NCBI GenBank assembly: GCA_905183005.1
Contig: CAJJDO010000040.1
Coordinates: 282,385-346,384 of the forward strand
Source: Paramecium pentaurelia
Lineage: Eukaryota; Ciliophora; Oligohymenophorea; Peniculida; Parameciidae
Direction: 5' to 3'
DNA length: 64,000 bases
Positions 35,761 to 48,200 of this stretch are shown here, one piece after another. Every line of letters starts with the position of its first letter. Position 1 is the first letter of the stretch. Both the position numbers and the translations under genes were made by a program. The notes below the pieces were generated by a model. It worked only from the letters and a program-made list of their open reading frames with translations, was not told the DNA's origin and did not search any database.

Positions 35761-36163
35761 CAAATTTTAACTACTTTTTAATTATAAATTATAACTTAAT
35801 CTCTATTATTATTTTCTATCTAATAGAGAATTTAAAAATATTGACTTAAAAAGATTTATATAACATCAAGAGTAATAAAAATTATGGCTATTTTCGATTT
35901 CATTTTTGTTATGTTTTTAGATATTTTACTTGATGAATTGAAGTATTAAATTTTTTTATAAATTATAAGAATAATTTTAAACCAAATAAATAGAAAAAAA
36001 GAGATTGTTAATTGATTTCATGACATTTCCTAAAAGTTCTCTAAATATTAATAGTCTATTAGACAAATTGATTTTCATAATTTAACTATTATTTTCTATA
36101 AATTAAATAATTATTAATATATGAATTTCATCAAAACATCAAAAAGAAAATAAAAATTGATTA
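35761..36163. other. Intergenic, 403 bp
   Basis: AT-rich spacer between the start of the MAST-type kinase gene and the 3' end of the next minus-strand gene. Nothing recognised. Confidence 0.4.
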
Positions 36164-38392
36164 TCATTTAAATAGTTACAATTCTTCTTTTATTTATTCA
36201 AATTACTCCAAATATTTGATATTATCTATAAATAGAGTTGAATCTGAATCTACTGAACTAGGATTTATCTTTATTATCTTTATCAATGCTTTGATGTCAT
36301 ACGAAGGTATAAGAGTATTCTTACATTGTATATATGATTTAATATAATATAGAGGAAAGTGTATTTCTTCAGATAAATCTTATCCTTCTTTAGGAAATTG
36401 CAATCTCCTTTCCACTTCTTTTATGTAAAGTTCATCAAGATAATATTCATTCAATAGATTTTTTACTTGAATAACAAGCACATGATTTATATATGGTTAT
36501 AAGATTTATTATCTGAATAATTCAGCTTTTACATCTTTAATCCTTGCATGCAGAGGTAATCCTACATACTCTCCAACTAAATAAGGAAATAAACCATTTT
36601 TAACTGCATATATGAATGATTCACTTTCAAATTTATTATTAGTCAAGAATTTATTGTAAGCTGGACTTTTTAATAGTTTCATCATAATTCCTTTAACAAC
36701 ATTAGAATAAAAGGTATTATCAAATAATTTAGTAATAAATGGTATTGGTTTTTATAATAGATAACGATATTCTTCAAATTAATTAAGAGCTCTTTCTATA
36801 AAAATAAAATTATATTTAGCTTTTATTAATACCTAAGAGATTGCATATTTAATATAGAATATTTCTAAATAAGTAATCTATTATGTTGTAAAGAATGCTA
36901 TAATTTGTTCAAAATCAAGTGTACTTTCATAATAAACTCCTTTGAATAATTCAAGCATAATTGCTTTGAATTATATAACACTAGAATTTTAAAAGAATAA
37001 TTTCATAATATCTTAAGCTAAGAGATAATCAACTACATTTTCTGAGAATTCATCTGCTTACATTTTATCAATCCTTACTACATTATTACCTCTTTCTCTT
37101 TCCCATTTATTAGTAAAAGAGATTTCATCAAAAGAGATCTTTTTAGGTTTTGGTTTTCTTACAAAATATCTACTTAAATTAATTTCATTATATGGCTATT
37201 ATAATTATGGTAAATGAGTTAAATTTGATTATTGTTCTTGTGAATTTTTTTAAAATTATACTAAATCCTTAATGGTGATGTTTTTGCTTTAATTTTCAAT
37301 CCTCTAATTTTTATATAAACCAACAAAAAAGCTTTGTTATTATGGTATTTCAAGATTGGCTTAGGATTAATGTTATTATTTTTTTGGTACAGAGTTTGAT
37401 TGATGATTAACAATTGATTATTAGATATTAGTATTTATTTGTTCAATAGATTCTTGTTTAAAATGTGAATATTGTTCTTTCAATACAGATGATTGTCTTT
37501 TTCTCATTCGATTAGTGGATTATTAATGATCAGATTATAATGAAGGAAGAAGAGGATTCAGATAAATCTTTCTGACTGCTGCACTTAACTTATCATTAGA
37601 TCTATGTTTCAATTTAGATCTCTCATCCAAATATCTCTAATATTTCTCAACTACTATTTTATACTCTTGACTTGTGGTTCCATTATTATGAGATTATAAC
37701 ATATTAATAATATCATAATTTGCATCTTCTCACTTATTTATTTATGATTTGTGCCAATTTCACCAATTCAGACACATAATTCTTAGACAATTATTATACT
37801 TCACTTTATGTACTCCCTTCGACTCTATTTCTAATATCAATTAGTTCTTTTAATGGCAACTTATCTATTACACTTGTTTTAAGTGGTTAAGAAATTACAG
37901 GCTTTTCTATAAAGCTTGAAGTGAATTTTCCTGTTGATTGTTATTTAGTATCCAATTTAGTTTGGGAGGCAAATCTATTGGAAATATGCAAAGTCATTCC
38001 AACTGATCTTTAAGATAATCTGCTCTATGGTGGATCAGCAAATTATTCTATTTTGCATTAAATACTAGACCTTAAAGATCCATCATGTTTTAATATATTA
38101 TGTGAACTGTCTTTATATGAAGACATCTTTTTGAAAATATCTTCAAATGATGGAATACTAAACTTAATCTTTTCTTATACCTTCCCCTCAATTCTTAAAC
38201 CTAAGAGGATTTAACAGTTTTTGGAGCAGTACCCTTTGCATATGTCTATTGTTCTTAATTGCCTAATTGTTGCATCTTTGAATAGACACTCTCTCGAAAT
38301 TTTCCTAGATTAAACTCTGATTCATCATTTTTAGTTAATGATGAATATCTTAACTAATTATCAGATTAACGATGGGAGTTTCTCTTTAACAT
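36164..38392 (-). CDS. Unknown ~700-residue protein
   Basis: ATG at 38392 (MLKRNSHRQSDNQLRYSS), TGA at 36164; a few short introns. The N-terminal half is Ser/Gln-rich and disordered-looking (SSYKDSSHNILKHDGSLRSS). The C-terminal ~350 residues are better ordered and helical (VVDYLLAQDIMKLFFQNSSV; TQQITYLEIFYIKYAISQVL; GLFPYLVGEYVGLPLHARIK; YLDELYIKEVERRLQFPKEG). No catalytic motif, membrane helix or family is recognised. The ordered half looks like an all-helical scaffold. Confidence 0.7.
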
Positions 38393-38480
38393 CTTAACGA
38401 TTTTTATAATAAATTATATTATTAATATAGTCAAACTAATACAAAAGATTTTGCTTTCTAAGTAATGCATAATTCAATAT

Positions 38481-38983
38481 TCAACTAAATAAAGTTGTCT
38501 TTCTATTACTTTCCCATTATTTTTTTACCATTTATCTAATCTCTTTCTAATTCAGTTATTCATATTCCAATTTTATTTTCCAATAAGTTTCTTCATAGAA
38601 TTTACTATATGGTGATTTATCTCTCTTCTTTGGAGTATTCACTTTTTCTATTATTGGACCTGTAATTTCTTAATCATCATTATTATCAATTTATTTCATA
38701 ATTTTAGTAGTAGATGGTTTTTAGTTTGATTTAAAGAATTATGTGATCTTTGTTTATGAAGATTCAATCTTATTAATTTTCCTTTACATGAATTCCATTA
38801 CTATCATTTTATCTTTATAAGATTATAAATCAAGCCATAAAGTCATTGCCTTTTCCCTCAAATTTCTTTATGTGGTACCATATTTAGTTTCATAACTAAA
38901 TTTAATAAGATTATGTACTATTTGATAGCCATTTTCAAAAATTTCTCTAATCCCTTATCATCTTAAACTTCTTCAATACACAT
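38481..38983 (-). CDS. PIP-box protein with HMG-like C-terminus
   Basis: ATG at 38983; a 23-nt intron (GTACAT...TAG) joins MCIEEVQDDKGLEKFLKMAI to the rest; TGA at 38481. About 160 residues. The segment SSQTKITQFFKSN contains a textbook PCNA-binding PIP box, Q-x-x-I-x-x-F-F; its Gln codons are TAA. The C-terminus (KRDKSPYSKFYEETYWKIKL, then NQKEIRQMVKKQWESN) has the shape of part of an HMG box. Together these suggest a chromatin or replication-linked protein. PIP-box recognition is from sequence; the HMG likeness is tentative. Confidence 0.7.
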
Positions 38984-39024
38984 TTAAATTAAAAATAGCG
39001 GAAAAAAATAATTATTATATAAAT

Positions 39025-41783
39025 TCATTTTAGTAATTTATTTAAATTTAGTCCTAATTAAGTAGGTTATCTTATAAATATGAAAAGAAATACCTTAAAT
39101 AATATTCCCAATAAGTAATTCTTCCTGTTTAATCAATATCATACTCTTAAAAATAGCTATTTTTGTATAATATAATTATAATACTTTCTTGTAAATTATC
39201 GATCTCTTGTTTATTAAAGCATCTAATGTTCTGTAAAATATCCTTAATTATTTGTATCTAATTTCATGAATATTGATCTATCTTCTTTTTAACAAACAAA
39301 ATCAAGAAATTATCCCATTTCATTTACATCAATAAAACCATCATTTTTTTTATCTATGAACAAGAACATTTCTTATAAATCTGGTATTTCAGCATCTATT
39401 TCATTATAAAATGCTTCCATTTTATATTAAAAGAAATTCTTGCTTATTTTTGTTAAAGATGTCTCCATAAAAATAAATCCAAATATTTATTCTGCACTAA
39501 ATTTCTATAAAGCATAATATTTAGGTTAACAAATGAAACTTTGACAAGGAATTGCAAAATTAAAATCTTTACTATCAGGATCTGTATCTTAAGATATTGC
39601 TCTATGTTTCTTTAAGAAATCAGGTGCTGTAAATAGATCAGCATATTTCCTAACAATTTCTTCTTCAGTCCATTTTTTCTATTTATGAGATTTCTTTATT
39701 GTTTCATCAAATCTTTATACTTCTTTAAAGAACCCTCCACTACTTGTGTGGAATTTTTAATTTTAAGATAATCTATCTTATTATTATTTATGTGGAGTTG
39801 TCCTAATTTCTTAATTTTATTATACATTAATAAATGTTATGATTTATCAGATGGATTAATACATAATAGTTATTTGCTTAATGATCTTGGATTATTGTTT
39901 TTAATACTATTCTATCTAGATTATTATTTGCTTTTAGCTTAAGGAGATCCATTTCTTAGATTTTCCTTTGATTGTTATTATTTCTTTTAAAGAATACGTA
40001 CCTATTTGTTTTGTTACAAAAATTTCCGTAAATCCATATATAATCTTCTTTGGTCTCTATGGATTATAATTTTATACCATTTTTCTTCTTATATTGAAAT
40101 AGGATTGAAATGATATCTGGATTATTTTAATGGGCACATTATCTCAAATAGAGTCGATCATCCTTGGGTATTTCTAAGATAGAATGTCATATTCTACATA
40201 TGCATTTCTCTATTAAATTAAAGTAATCATTAGTCTGACTATTAGGTCTATTCATTTAGCTGTTATAATTAATTATAATAGTAAATCAATTATTAAATTT
40301 CTAATTAAAGGAATCATTATAATATTTAACAAATTTTCCATCATTAGACTATGCTCTTTATCTGAAACTATCTTATTGTGATTTAATGAATTTTGATTCT
40401 TCATGACGACTTTTCAAAGGACGAGAGAAATCTATCTTAATTTTCTTTATGAATTATTGTATTGTTAATTAAGAGGGTTAAAATTAAGATTGATTGAGAT
40501 TCAAATTATTTTCTTTATTTCTTTTATTAGAAAGAATCCTGCTCCAATTACTATTGCTAATCTTATTTTAAATATAATTTAACTAACTAAATATGAGTAA
40601 TAATTTACCTAAATTTTTTATTGTCTTTAGAGTCTTACTTAAGTAATTTAGAAATCTCTTTAAATGATTAATTATTATTGTTATTATTATATTAATTTAA
40701 TTTATTAAGAGTTTCCTTCATTGATTTTAATGGTTATTTTAATTATGGTTTAATTCTGTATTCTTCAAAAGTATCAAATTTTTCAGATCCTTGACTTTAA
40801 AAAGTGTTCTCTCTTGCACTATATTATAAACTACTTCTTTTAGTTTCTTCAATAACTTTTATTTCTTAAGGAATAGTTAATTATTTAGGTGAATTATAAG
40901 ATTTCAATTCTTAAATTGTATCCTATTGATTGTTCTCTTAACTAAATATTGAACAATCAAAATTGGTAGGTAATATTAATACAGCATGTTTAACTCCATT
41001 AAATGATTGATTCTTTCTCATAATTGGTGGGAGAATAACCAAACTTTTAGCTCCTTCTTTACCAAAACCATCTACATAATAATATTCATTCTTTTGATAT
41101 GGAACTATTTCGTAAATCACCCTACTAAAACCTATATTAATCTCTTAATCACTAAGAATTATATACGATAACAATAGCCAATATTATTTCATCCATTCAA
41201 TCAAATCATCATTATCCTCTTCTATAAATTCATCTATGTTTTTTATATTCAATTTTAAATGTGATTTTAATTTGTTTATTGTTGTATCATTGAAACCCAA
41301 AACACTTTAATAATTATCTTAATATAACTTTTATAAAAGACTAAATAATCCTTAACAATTTATTCCTAGTATTGAACCAACTTGTAAAGTCTTCTTATTA
41401 AGTTCTTCTCTGATCACTTATTCTAAAAAGAGACAACTCTATTAAACTACCTATACTAGTAATTTAGGTTAATCAAATAGATAACCAAAAGCTGATGGAA
41501 GTGTTTCTTTGACCATATTTTCATATTTTAATTTAAATTCACTTGGCAACATAAATTTAGAAGATGTATTTGTTATATTAACAGAACAATGAACTAAACT
41601 CTCTTGTAATTATTTTATCTATTGTTAAAGTCTTAAATTTTCAATTCTAAATTTATTCATATCTGATTCTAAAATTTCTAACATAGCAATTGTTTCATCT
41701 GTTTGTATTTACTAACACTAATTTTTCTTAGGTTTCTTGCGAAATGAATTAGCAATTGACTCCATTTCATCTAAACTTATCAT
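39025..41783 (-). CDS. EF-hand protein with coiled coil and a folded central region
   Basis: ATG at 41783 (MISLDEMESIANSFRKKPKK; a second ATG at 41768), TGA at 39025, with several introns. The first part has a coiled coil (DMNKFRIENLRLQQQIKQLQ). A folded region follows (LEQVIREELNKKTLQVGSIL; FSRVIYEIVPYQKNEYYYVD; AKSLVILPPIMRKNQSF), possibly GAF-like, then a disordered linker. Near the C-terminus are two EF-hand loops: DKKNDGFIDVNE in MFLFIDKKND..., where position 3 is Lys, and DIDQTGRITYWE. It is probably a calcium-responsive protein; the name of the family is unknown. It ends 41 bp before the PIP-box gene's start. Confidence 0.7.
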
Positions 41784-42087
41784 TATTCAAAATATATTGC
41801 TGTTATATAAATATTAAATTTATGTAAATATTTTAATATAATATTAATCGTGTCATATCACTAAAGAGAGAAATGTTTATTATAAAAATCATAACAATTT
41901 TAATTTATAGTATCTTAATCTATTATTTCTATTATCTTGATAAATATGGAGGTTTTCATTTATTCTTATTAGAATTCTGTCGATATGTTTAGTTTTTATA
42001 CAAATATATAATAGAATAGTCAAATTATTAGTAAAATGAAGAATATATAAAATTATCAAGCATAAATAATAATAATTTGATAATTAA
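41784..42087. other. Divergent intergenic region, 304 bp
   Basis: AT-rich; separates two divergent starts. No motif recognised. Confidence 0.4.
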
Positions 42088-42507
42088 ATGTATTATGATG
42101 AAGACTTAGGTCCTTGGTGCAGTGATGATTATAGACCTCGTTCACGATATCATAGTTAAATGACTGTACCATTTCATAAAGAAAAGACAGAAATAAAAGA
42201 AATTCATCAAACAATGCATTCAATATTAACAGCAAAGAAAAGTGAATTACCTAAGTTAAAATTGAATAGTATATCACCAAGACAAGTAATAAAATAACAA
42301 TATATCAACAAATTCATAACCATTAAAGAATCTTCAAATGAAAAACATTTTTTGCCATAACTTTCATTAATAAAAATGAAACCCCAAAATACAAAACCTA
42401 AGAATCGAAACAGAGACATACATGTGATATTTGAAATAGAAAAAATTATTCGTCGAAACCATGGTTATATTCCGAATCATAAATACACTACTTCTACTAT
42501 AATTTGA
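42088..42507 (+). CDS. Unknown basic protein, 139 aa
   Basis: Single exon, ATG 42088 to TGA 42505-42507. It starts MYYDEDLGPWCSDDYRPRSR and becomes Lys/His/Ile-rich (KEIHQTMHSILTAKKSELPK; RDIHVIFEIEKIIRRNHGYI). No domain recognised. Its stop codon directly abuts that of the convergent gene at 42508. Confidence 0.7.
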
Positions 42508-43163
42508 TCATATATTATCATTTTTTCCTTACAAAGCCTCTAACTTAGCTCTAAAGCGTGGTAGTTTTTAGATCAAATAATTATTTTTTTCAATTATCAT
42601 ACGGTCTAAAGGTTATTCATTGATTGTGCCCCTCCTTTTGTGTTGCATATGTTTATAAAATTGTTTAATCTATAAAGCAATTTATTCTTCTCTTTCGTCT
42701 CGTTTTTGAAGATATTGAATTTATTATTTATTGTCATGCATCTTCAAGGTTTTCTTAAATGGATCAAAATTGTATTATTAAATTAGTAAATCAAAGAACT
42801 TCTAATCCCCCAACTAACAATAAGGATTAATTATATTACTTTGCCAGCCTTCTAAATTAACAGAAAGTCTAAAAAATTATTTTTATTTAGACGACTCAAT
42901 TCTCCTTTTATTGTTGGATTGATCTAAGGTATAAAATCCTTGATTTTGAATGGTTCTATTTACTTTGTTTCAATTTAGGTTGATTTTATGTTATAATCTG
43001 GGATTTGTTTACCACTCCCTGACAAAGCAAAATCCATTTTCTTTAGAGTCAACTCATTATCACAATGGGAAAGCAAACGATGAGTCATTTTTCTTGCAGT
43101 TGGCTTAAACTAATCACCATAACGGGTTGGATCAGATTTAGAAATTTAGCTCACTGAATACAT
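42508..43163 (-). CDS. Unknown protein, ~210 aa
   Basis: ATG at 43163, a 26-nt intron, TGA at 42508-42510. Starts MYSVSQISKSDPTRYGDQFK; mid-section INPTIKGELSRLNKNNFLDF; C-terminal helical, Gln/Lys/Arg-rich (DEREEQIALQIKQFYKHMQH, ending PRFRAKLEALQGKNDNI). No family recognised. Both flanks are extreme: abutting stop codon with the plus-strand gene on one side, and 18 bp to a divergent start on the other. Confidence 0.75.
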
Positions 43164-43181
43164 ATATAATAAAATAAGAAA

Positions 43182-43581
43182 ATGGAATAATAATATTAAG
43201 GTAGTTGTCATTGCCAAAAGGTTAAATTTGAATTCTCAGGACCCCTTGAGATGGAAGTAATCAGATGTCATTGCTCAATCTGCAAAATGAAACAAAATCA
43301 TCATGTATTGATAAACAATTCCAAGTTTAAATTACTTACAAGTATGGAAGAACTTACACTCTATACTTTCAATACAAAGCAAGTATGAATGACCAAATTT
43401 TATATACAAGGCTAAACATTACTTTTGTAAAACTTGTGGAGTGTAAGCCTTTTTTTATCCCAGATTCAACCCTAACATGATTGCTGTAACCATTTATTGT
43501 GTTTAATTACCTCCTAATGTTAAGTTAACATATGTGACATAGGGACTTGAATAATCAATTAAAGAAACAATTAAACAATGA
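43182..43581 (+). CDS. GFA/CENP-V-fold zinc protein
   Basis: ATG 43182, one 28-nt intron, TGA 43579-43581; about 123 residues. Zinc ligands of the glutathione-dependent formaldehyde-activating (GFA) fold are present in order: SCHCQKVKFEF, IRCHCSICKMKQ, and HYFCKTCGVQAFFYPRFNP, with the usual strand LTLYTFNT before the last pair. The same fold occurs in CENP-V. Enzymatic activity is not established for most members, so a substrate is not named. The start is 18 bp from a divergent ATG. Confidence 0.9.
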
Positions 43582-43599
43582 AATTAATTATATTTTCTT

Positions 43600-43863
43600 A
43601 TGAATCAACAATGTCCTCATTGCCGAAGAAGAATTCCAGCCTTTTCTTCTGTTGTCAAACCTAAAGGTTAAAAGAAATAAAATGTAACCCAAACACTCAA
43701 AAATATTTCCTTATATGACTTACTTGAAGAATTTGCAAAAATTAGAAATGAATAGCACTTCGACTTAATGTAGTTCTTGTAAGAGAAAATAAAAAAACCA
43801 GAAATTAGTAAGGATAACCATCCTATTACATAAAGAAAGAAATGGGATTTGCCTTTGAAGTGA
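43600..43863 (+). CDS. Small protein with one CxxC knuckle, 87 aa
   Basis: Single exon, ATG 43600, TGA 43861-43863. It begins MNQQCPHCRRRIPAFSS, a single C-x-x-C knuckle, and continues basic and helical (LYDLLEEFAKIRNEQHFDLM) to KKWDLPLK. With only two Cys it cannot make a full zinc site alone, unless His or a partner contributes. It starts 18 bp after the GFA-fold gene. Confidence 0.65.
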
Positions 43864-43914
43864 TGATTTTTTTCTTTCCATATTATTTTCTGTTAATTTA
43901 TAAACTTATATTAA

Positions 43915-45236
43915 TCACTGTTATCTTCTTCTTAAGTTTGCTTTCACTTATAAAAATCCACTATAAGTGGCATCCAAAAGTGGATCATCCTTTATATATT
44001 TCAAATCTTCCACTTTAAACTCTTAAATTTATAATAATAAATATTAACCTTTTGAAGATTATTTTGATTGTTATTTCCTATTCTTTTGATTTCCATAAAG
44101 TAATTCTTAAACTTCCTTCTCCACTTCTTCTTTTCTAGAAACTCTCTCACTAGATTTCTATTGTACTACTTCTGAATTAGAATGCATTTCTTAAGTAATA
44201 GGTTATTCTATTGAATGTTAGAGCATGCTTGGTATGATATCCTATTTGTTCTTTTCCCAATCCAAATAAACTCTCTCGAATTCATAAGGTGATAACTCTG
44301 CTTATATCATAATATAATATTATACCTTGAGGAGAATCATTTGGAACTGTGAAATGACCTTTCTTTATTTCTAACTCTCTCTTTATATTCTCTAAAATTT
44401 CTTATTTTCTTATGTTATGTTATTCTTCATAATTTTTAAATTAATCATTATTGTTTGTTTATGGTTTTTCAGTTACTTTTTTCAAAAATTCTTCATATTA
44501 AGGGCTATCATTTTTATTATCTCTTTCTGGACGAGTTAACAATTTCTCGCTTTCTTTTTTAAGATCATCAACATTAATGACTTGCTTCTTACCATTGTTA
44601 TCAACAACTTCTACTCCTCCTTTTAATCCTAATGCTTTCTTTAGGTCTTCAATTCCTTATTCAATCTTAGGTTCTACTTTATTAAAAGACTCTTTCTTTA
44701 CATCTACTATTGGTAATTTCTAATAGTGTTTTTTATCCTCTTCTTTTAAGGTCTCATCTACTACATCATTTAGTAGATTGTTAAAATTGTTTATGGCTTT
44801 TTAAGCAGGTCTTTCTGGATCTTTAGCTACATTATCTTCTATAACAAGACTAGGAGATTTTCTTCTATTGTGTGATTCTTATATTTCCTATTTTATTTCT
44901 TATTTTAATTCTTCTTTGAGTTCTTATTTTAATTATTCCTTCAAATCTTTCTTTAATTCTTCTTAATTAACAGGATGCTCAATTTTTAGAGATTTATCTT
45001 CATGTTATATTTCAATAGATCTATCAGTTTATTTATTATTACTTTCTTAAGGATTATGAGAAATTGTAATTGAATGTTAAATTTTTTATTTATGTTTCTT
45101 ACTAGATATAGAATCTTATTATAATTATTATTGTTATTATTGTTGTTATTATTATTATTACTATTATTATTATTATTATTATTACTATTACTATTACTAT
45201 TATTACTATTACTATTACTATTACTATTACTATTAC

Positions 45237-45278
<42 letters not shown>

Positions 45279-48200
45279 TAATCTTATTATTACTATTATT
45301 ACTATTATTACTATTATTATTATTGTTGTTATTATTATAATTATTACTATTATGATTATTATTCAGCATCATTTTTAGCAGGTTATTAAATTTCAAAATT
45401 GTCTCCGTAATCATAATCTTATTCACTTAATTAAGGTTAATCATCTTATTGATTTCCTACATCTACAATGATATCTATTTCATTTTCGTCTTTAGGAGTT
45501 TCTGAATAGATGTCATCTACCTATTGGATATCAGATTACTATTCTTATTACTAAACCTCATCCTATAACTATGGTTTAAATTAATCTGCTTTCATAACAA
45601 CAAAATCTTATTCTTATTATTATTATTATCCATTATCACTTTTTTATTATTCTTTAATCTCTTAATTTTATTATTATTATTCAGAAATATCATAATCTGA
45701 TTCTAATGAGCTTTCAACTACATTTTAATTCTATTATTCATTGGATTCATTATCAGATTCATCATAATATTATGGTGCCTAATCATAAGATTCTGCAATA
45801 GCTTAACTATCCTTAACTAAATTATCTATGGTTAGATATTAATCCTGAGGTTCAGCATCATCATAAGTTTCAACTTGTTGAGCTGAATCTTCTGTGGATT
45901 ATTCGTTAACTAAAAATTGATCTTCAGATAATTATTCTTAATTATTTTCCTATTCTGGAACATCAAATTCTTATTCAACTTCTTATTATTCTTACAATTA
46001 TTCATCTTAATTTTCAGGTTATTCTATTTCAATTGAATTATTTTGATCATCTTCAAATCCTTAATAGTAAATTTATTGATCCTCTTAAATTTAAGGTTCA
46101 TCTTCTTATGGTAAATCATTGCTTTATTCATCATAGGTAGCTTCATAAATCTAACTATTATCATTTACAACAATGTAGTCACTATTTTATTTTGTGTCTA
46201 TATTTTCTTATTTGATATTACCAATAGTATTAGCTAATACTTCAAGTTCCTTTTGGAATTCATCAAAAGAAATATTAATTTCATCTTCACTCTAATTTTC
46301 AACATTAGCAGTAGATGTTTCTTCAGCAGTAACAGCAACTTCAGTTGATAATAATTAATATTATTATGAATCATCTATAGATTCTAATGTAGTATCAACA
46401 AGATCATCATCTTTAGCCTCAACAATTTTGTAATTAGTTTCTTCATCTGTATTATCATCATTTAATTTGATATCTTCAATTTAAATGGTTTATTATTCCT
46501 ATTGTTATTCATCATCATATATAAAATTAACATTTTCAATATTTGGTTCTACTGCTTCTAAATAATCACCAAGTTATTTAACTTCTTTTTCTGGTTCTGG
46601 TTCAATTTGACTTTATTCATAATCCTCATCTTTTAACACAATAACTTATTCATTATTTTCAGGAACATCTAATCTATCAATAATTAAAGAATATTATTTA
46701 TCCCCCTCAACTACAGAATCTAAAGTATTACTATCAACAGAGTCTAGTTTAAAATCTTTAATAACATTATTTAATTTATCTTTTAATCTTTATTTTTCTC
46801 TTAAGAAATCAGACTTCTTAGGTTTTCTAATAAATGCTTCACCTTCATCTGTTGTTAATCCAATTTCAATAGCACCTTCTTCTTTTGTTGTTTCTTATTC
46901 CTAAACATAATCTTCTTAAGGTTCTACTTCAATCTATTCTTGAGGTTATTCAGTTTATTAGACTTCTTCAACTTAAGGTTAAACTTATTCGGAAATGATT
47001 TCAACTTCAGGTTAAACTTATTCAGGAATGACTTCAACTTGACCAGATTGATATATTTCTAATTCTTAATGATCTTCATCTAATTTAATGGAAGCATCAA
47101 TAATTTATATATCTTCTTCTCCAATTTGAGATGTAGTTTCAACCTATTATTCTTATGATTGCAATTCCTAATCAACTTATTCCTATAATGAATTTTCAGA
47201 GATCATAAGTTTATCATCATCTTTGATATCTTATGTTATTAACTATTACTCTGGATTGACTCCACTGTCATTTAAGTAGATGATGGGGGGCTATTATTCT
47301 TCCTAAGGTTATTCAATTTATATATCCTTTTAATCATCATAAGCAGAATTAACATCCAAACTTATTTAATCTTCTACAACTTAAGGTTCTTCACTTTCAT
47401 TTTCTAATTTGCCAACTTCCTTCTCTAAAATATTAGCCTATTCCATAATATCTAATTTTGCTTATTATCTTTCATTTCTACTTTTATTCTTTAATTATTT
47501 AGCTTATTCTTTTAATTCTTATGCAAATTTAATCATTTCATCAATATCTTATTCTTACTTAAGAGAATCATCATTAATTTAAGTTACTTTTTATTAAGGT
47601 TCTGAAAAAGCATCTGGTTCTACAGAAATATCTTCAGATTATTCTTTTATTTCACTATTTATATTATTATCTTGAATTTCTTCTTAAATTTATTCTGTAT
47701 TATTTTATTAGATCTATTCTGTATTATCCTCTTTATCATTTTATATCTATTCTGTATTATCTTATTATAACTATTCTGTATTATCTTATTATATTTATTC
47801 TGTGTTATCTTATTATAACTATTCTGTATTATCTAATACTATTTATTCTGTATTATCTTATTATGTTTATTCTGTATTATCTTATACTATTTATTCTGTA
47901 TTATCCTCTTATATCTATTCTGAATTATCCTCTTATACTTATTAATCTGTACTTATGTCATCCAAATTTGCTTCTGAAATCTTCACATTTTCAATTTTAA
48001 CTTCATCTGCATGAACAACAACATCGTCAGTTGATGTAGTGTCCTCAATTGGTTAAACTTCTTATTAAGTAGATAATTAATCATTTTGGATGTCTATAGC
48101 ATCCTATTATTGAGGAATATCTTCAGCATTAATTGAAGAAATAGTAGTATCATCTAATTTTATATCTTCAGTTTAGATTTCTTATTGTGATTCCTCCTAT

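Noticed and set aside
43123..43132. AACGGGTT as another copy of the TMP box
   Set aside because: It lies inside a coding exon (Asp-Pro-Thr-Arg-Tyr codons) and lacks the A-run, so it is not counted.
45131..45340. Plus-strand poly-Leu and minus-strand poly-Asn open frames
   Set aside because: They are shadow frames of the TAA/TAG poly-Gln tract; only the Gln frame continues into coding sequence on both sides.
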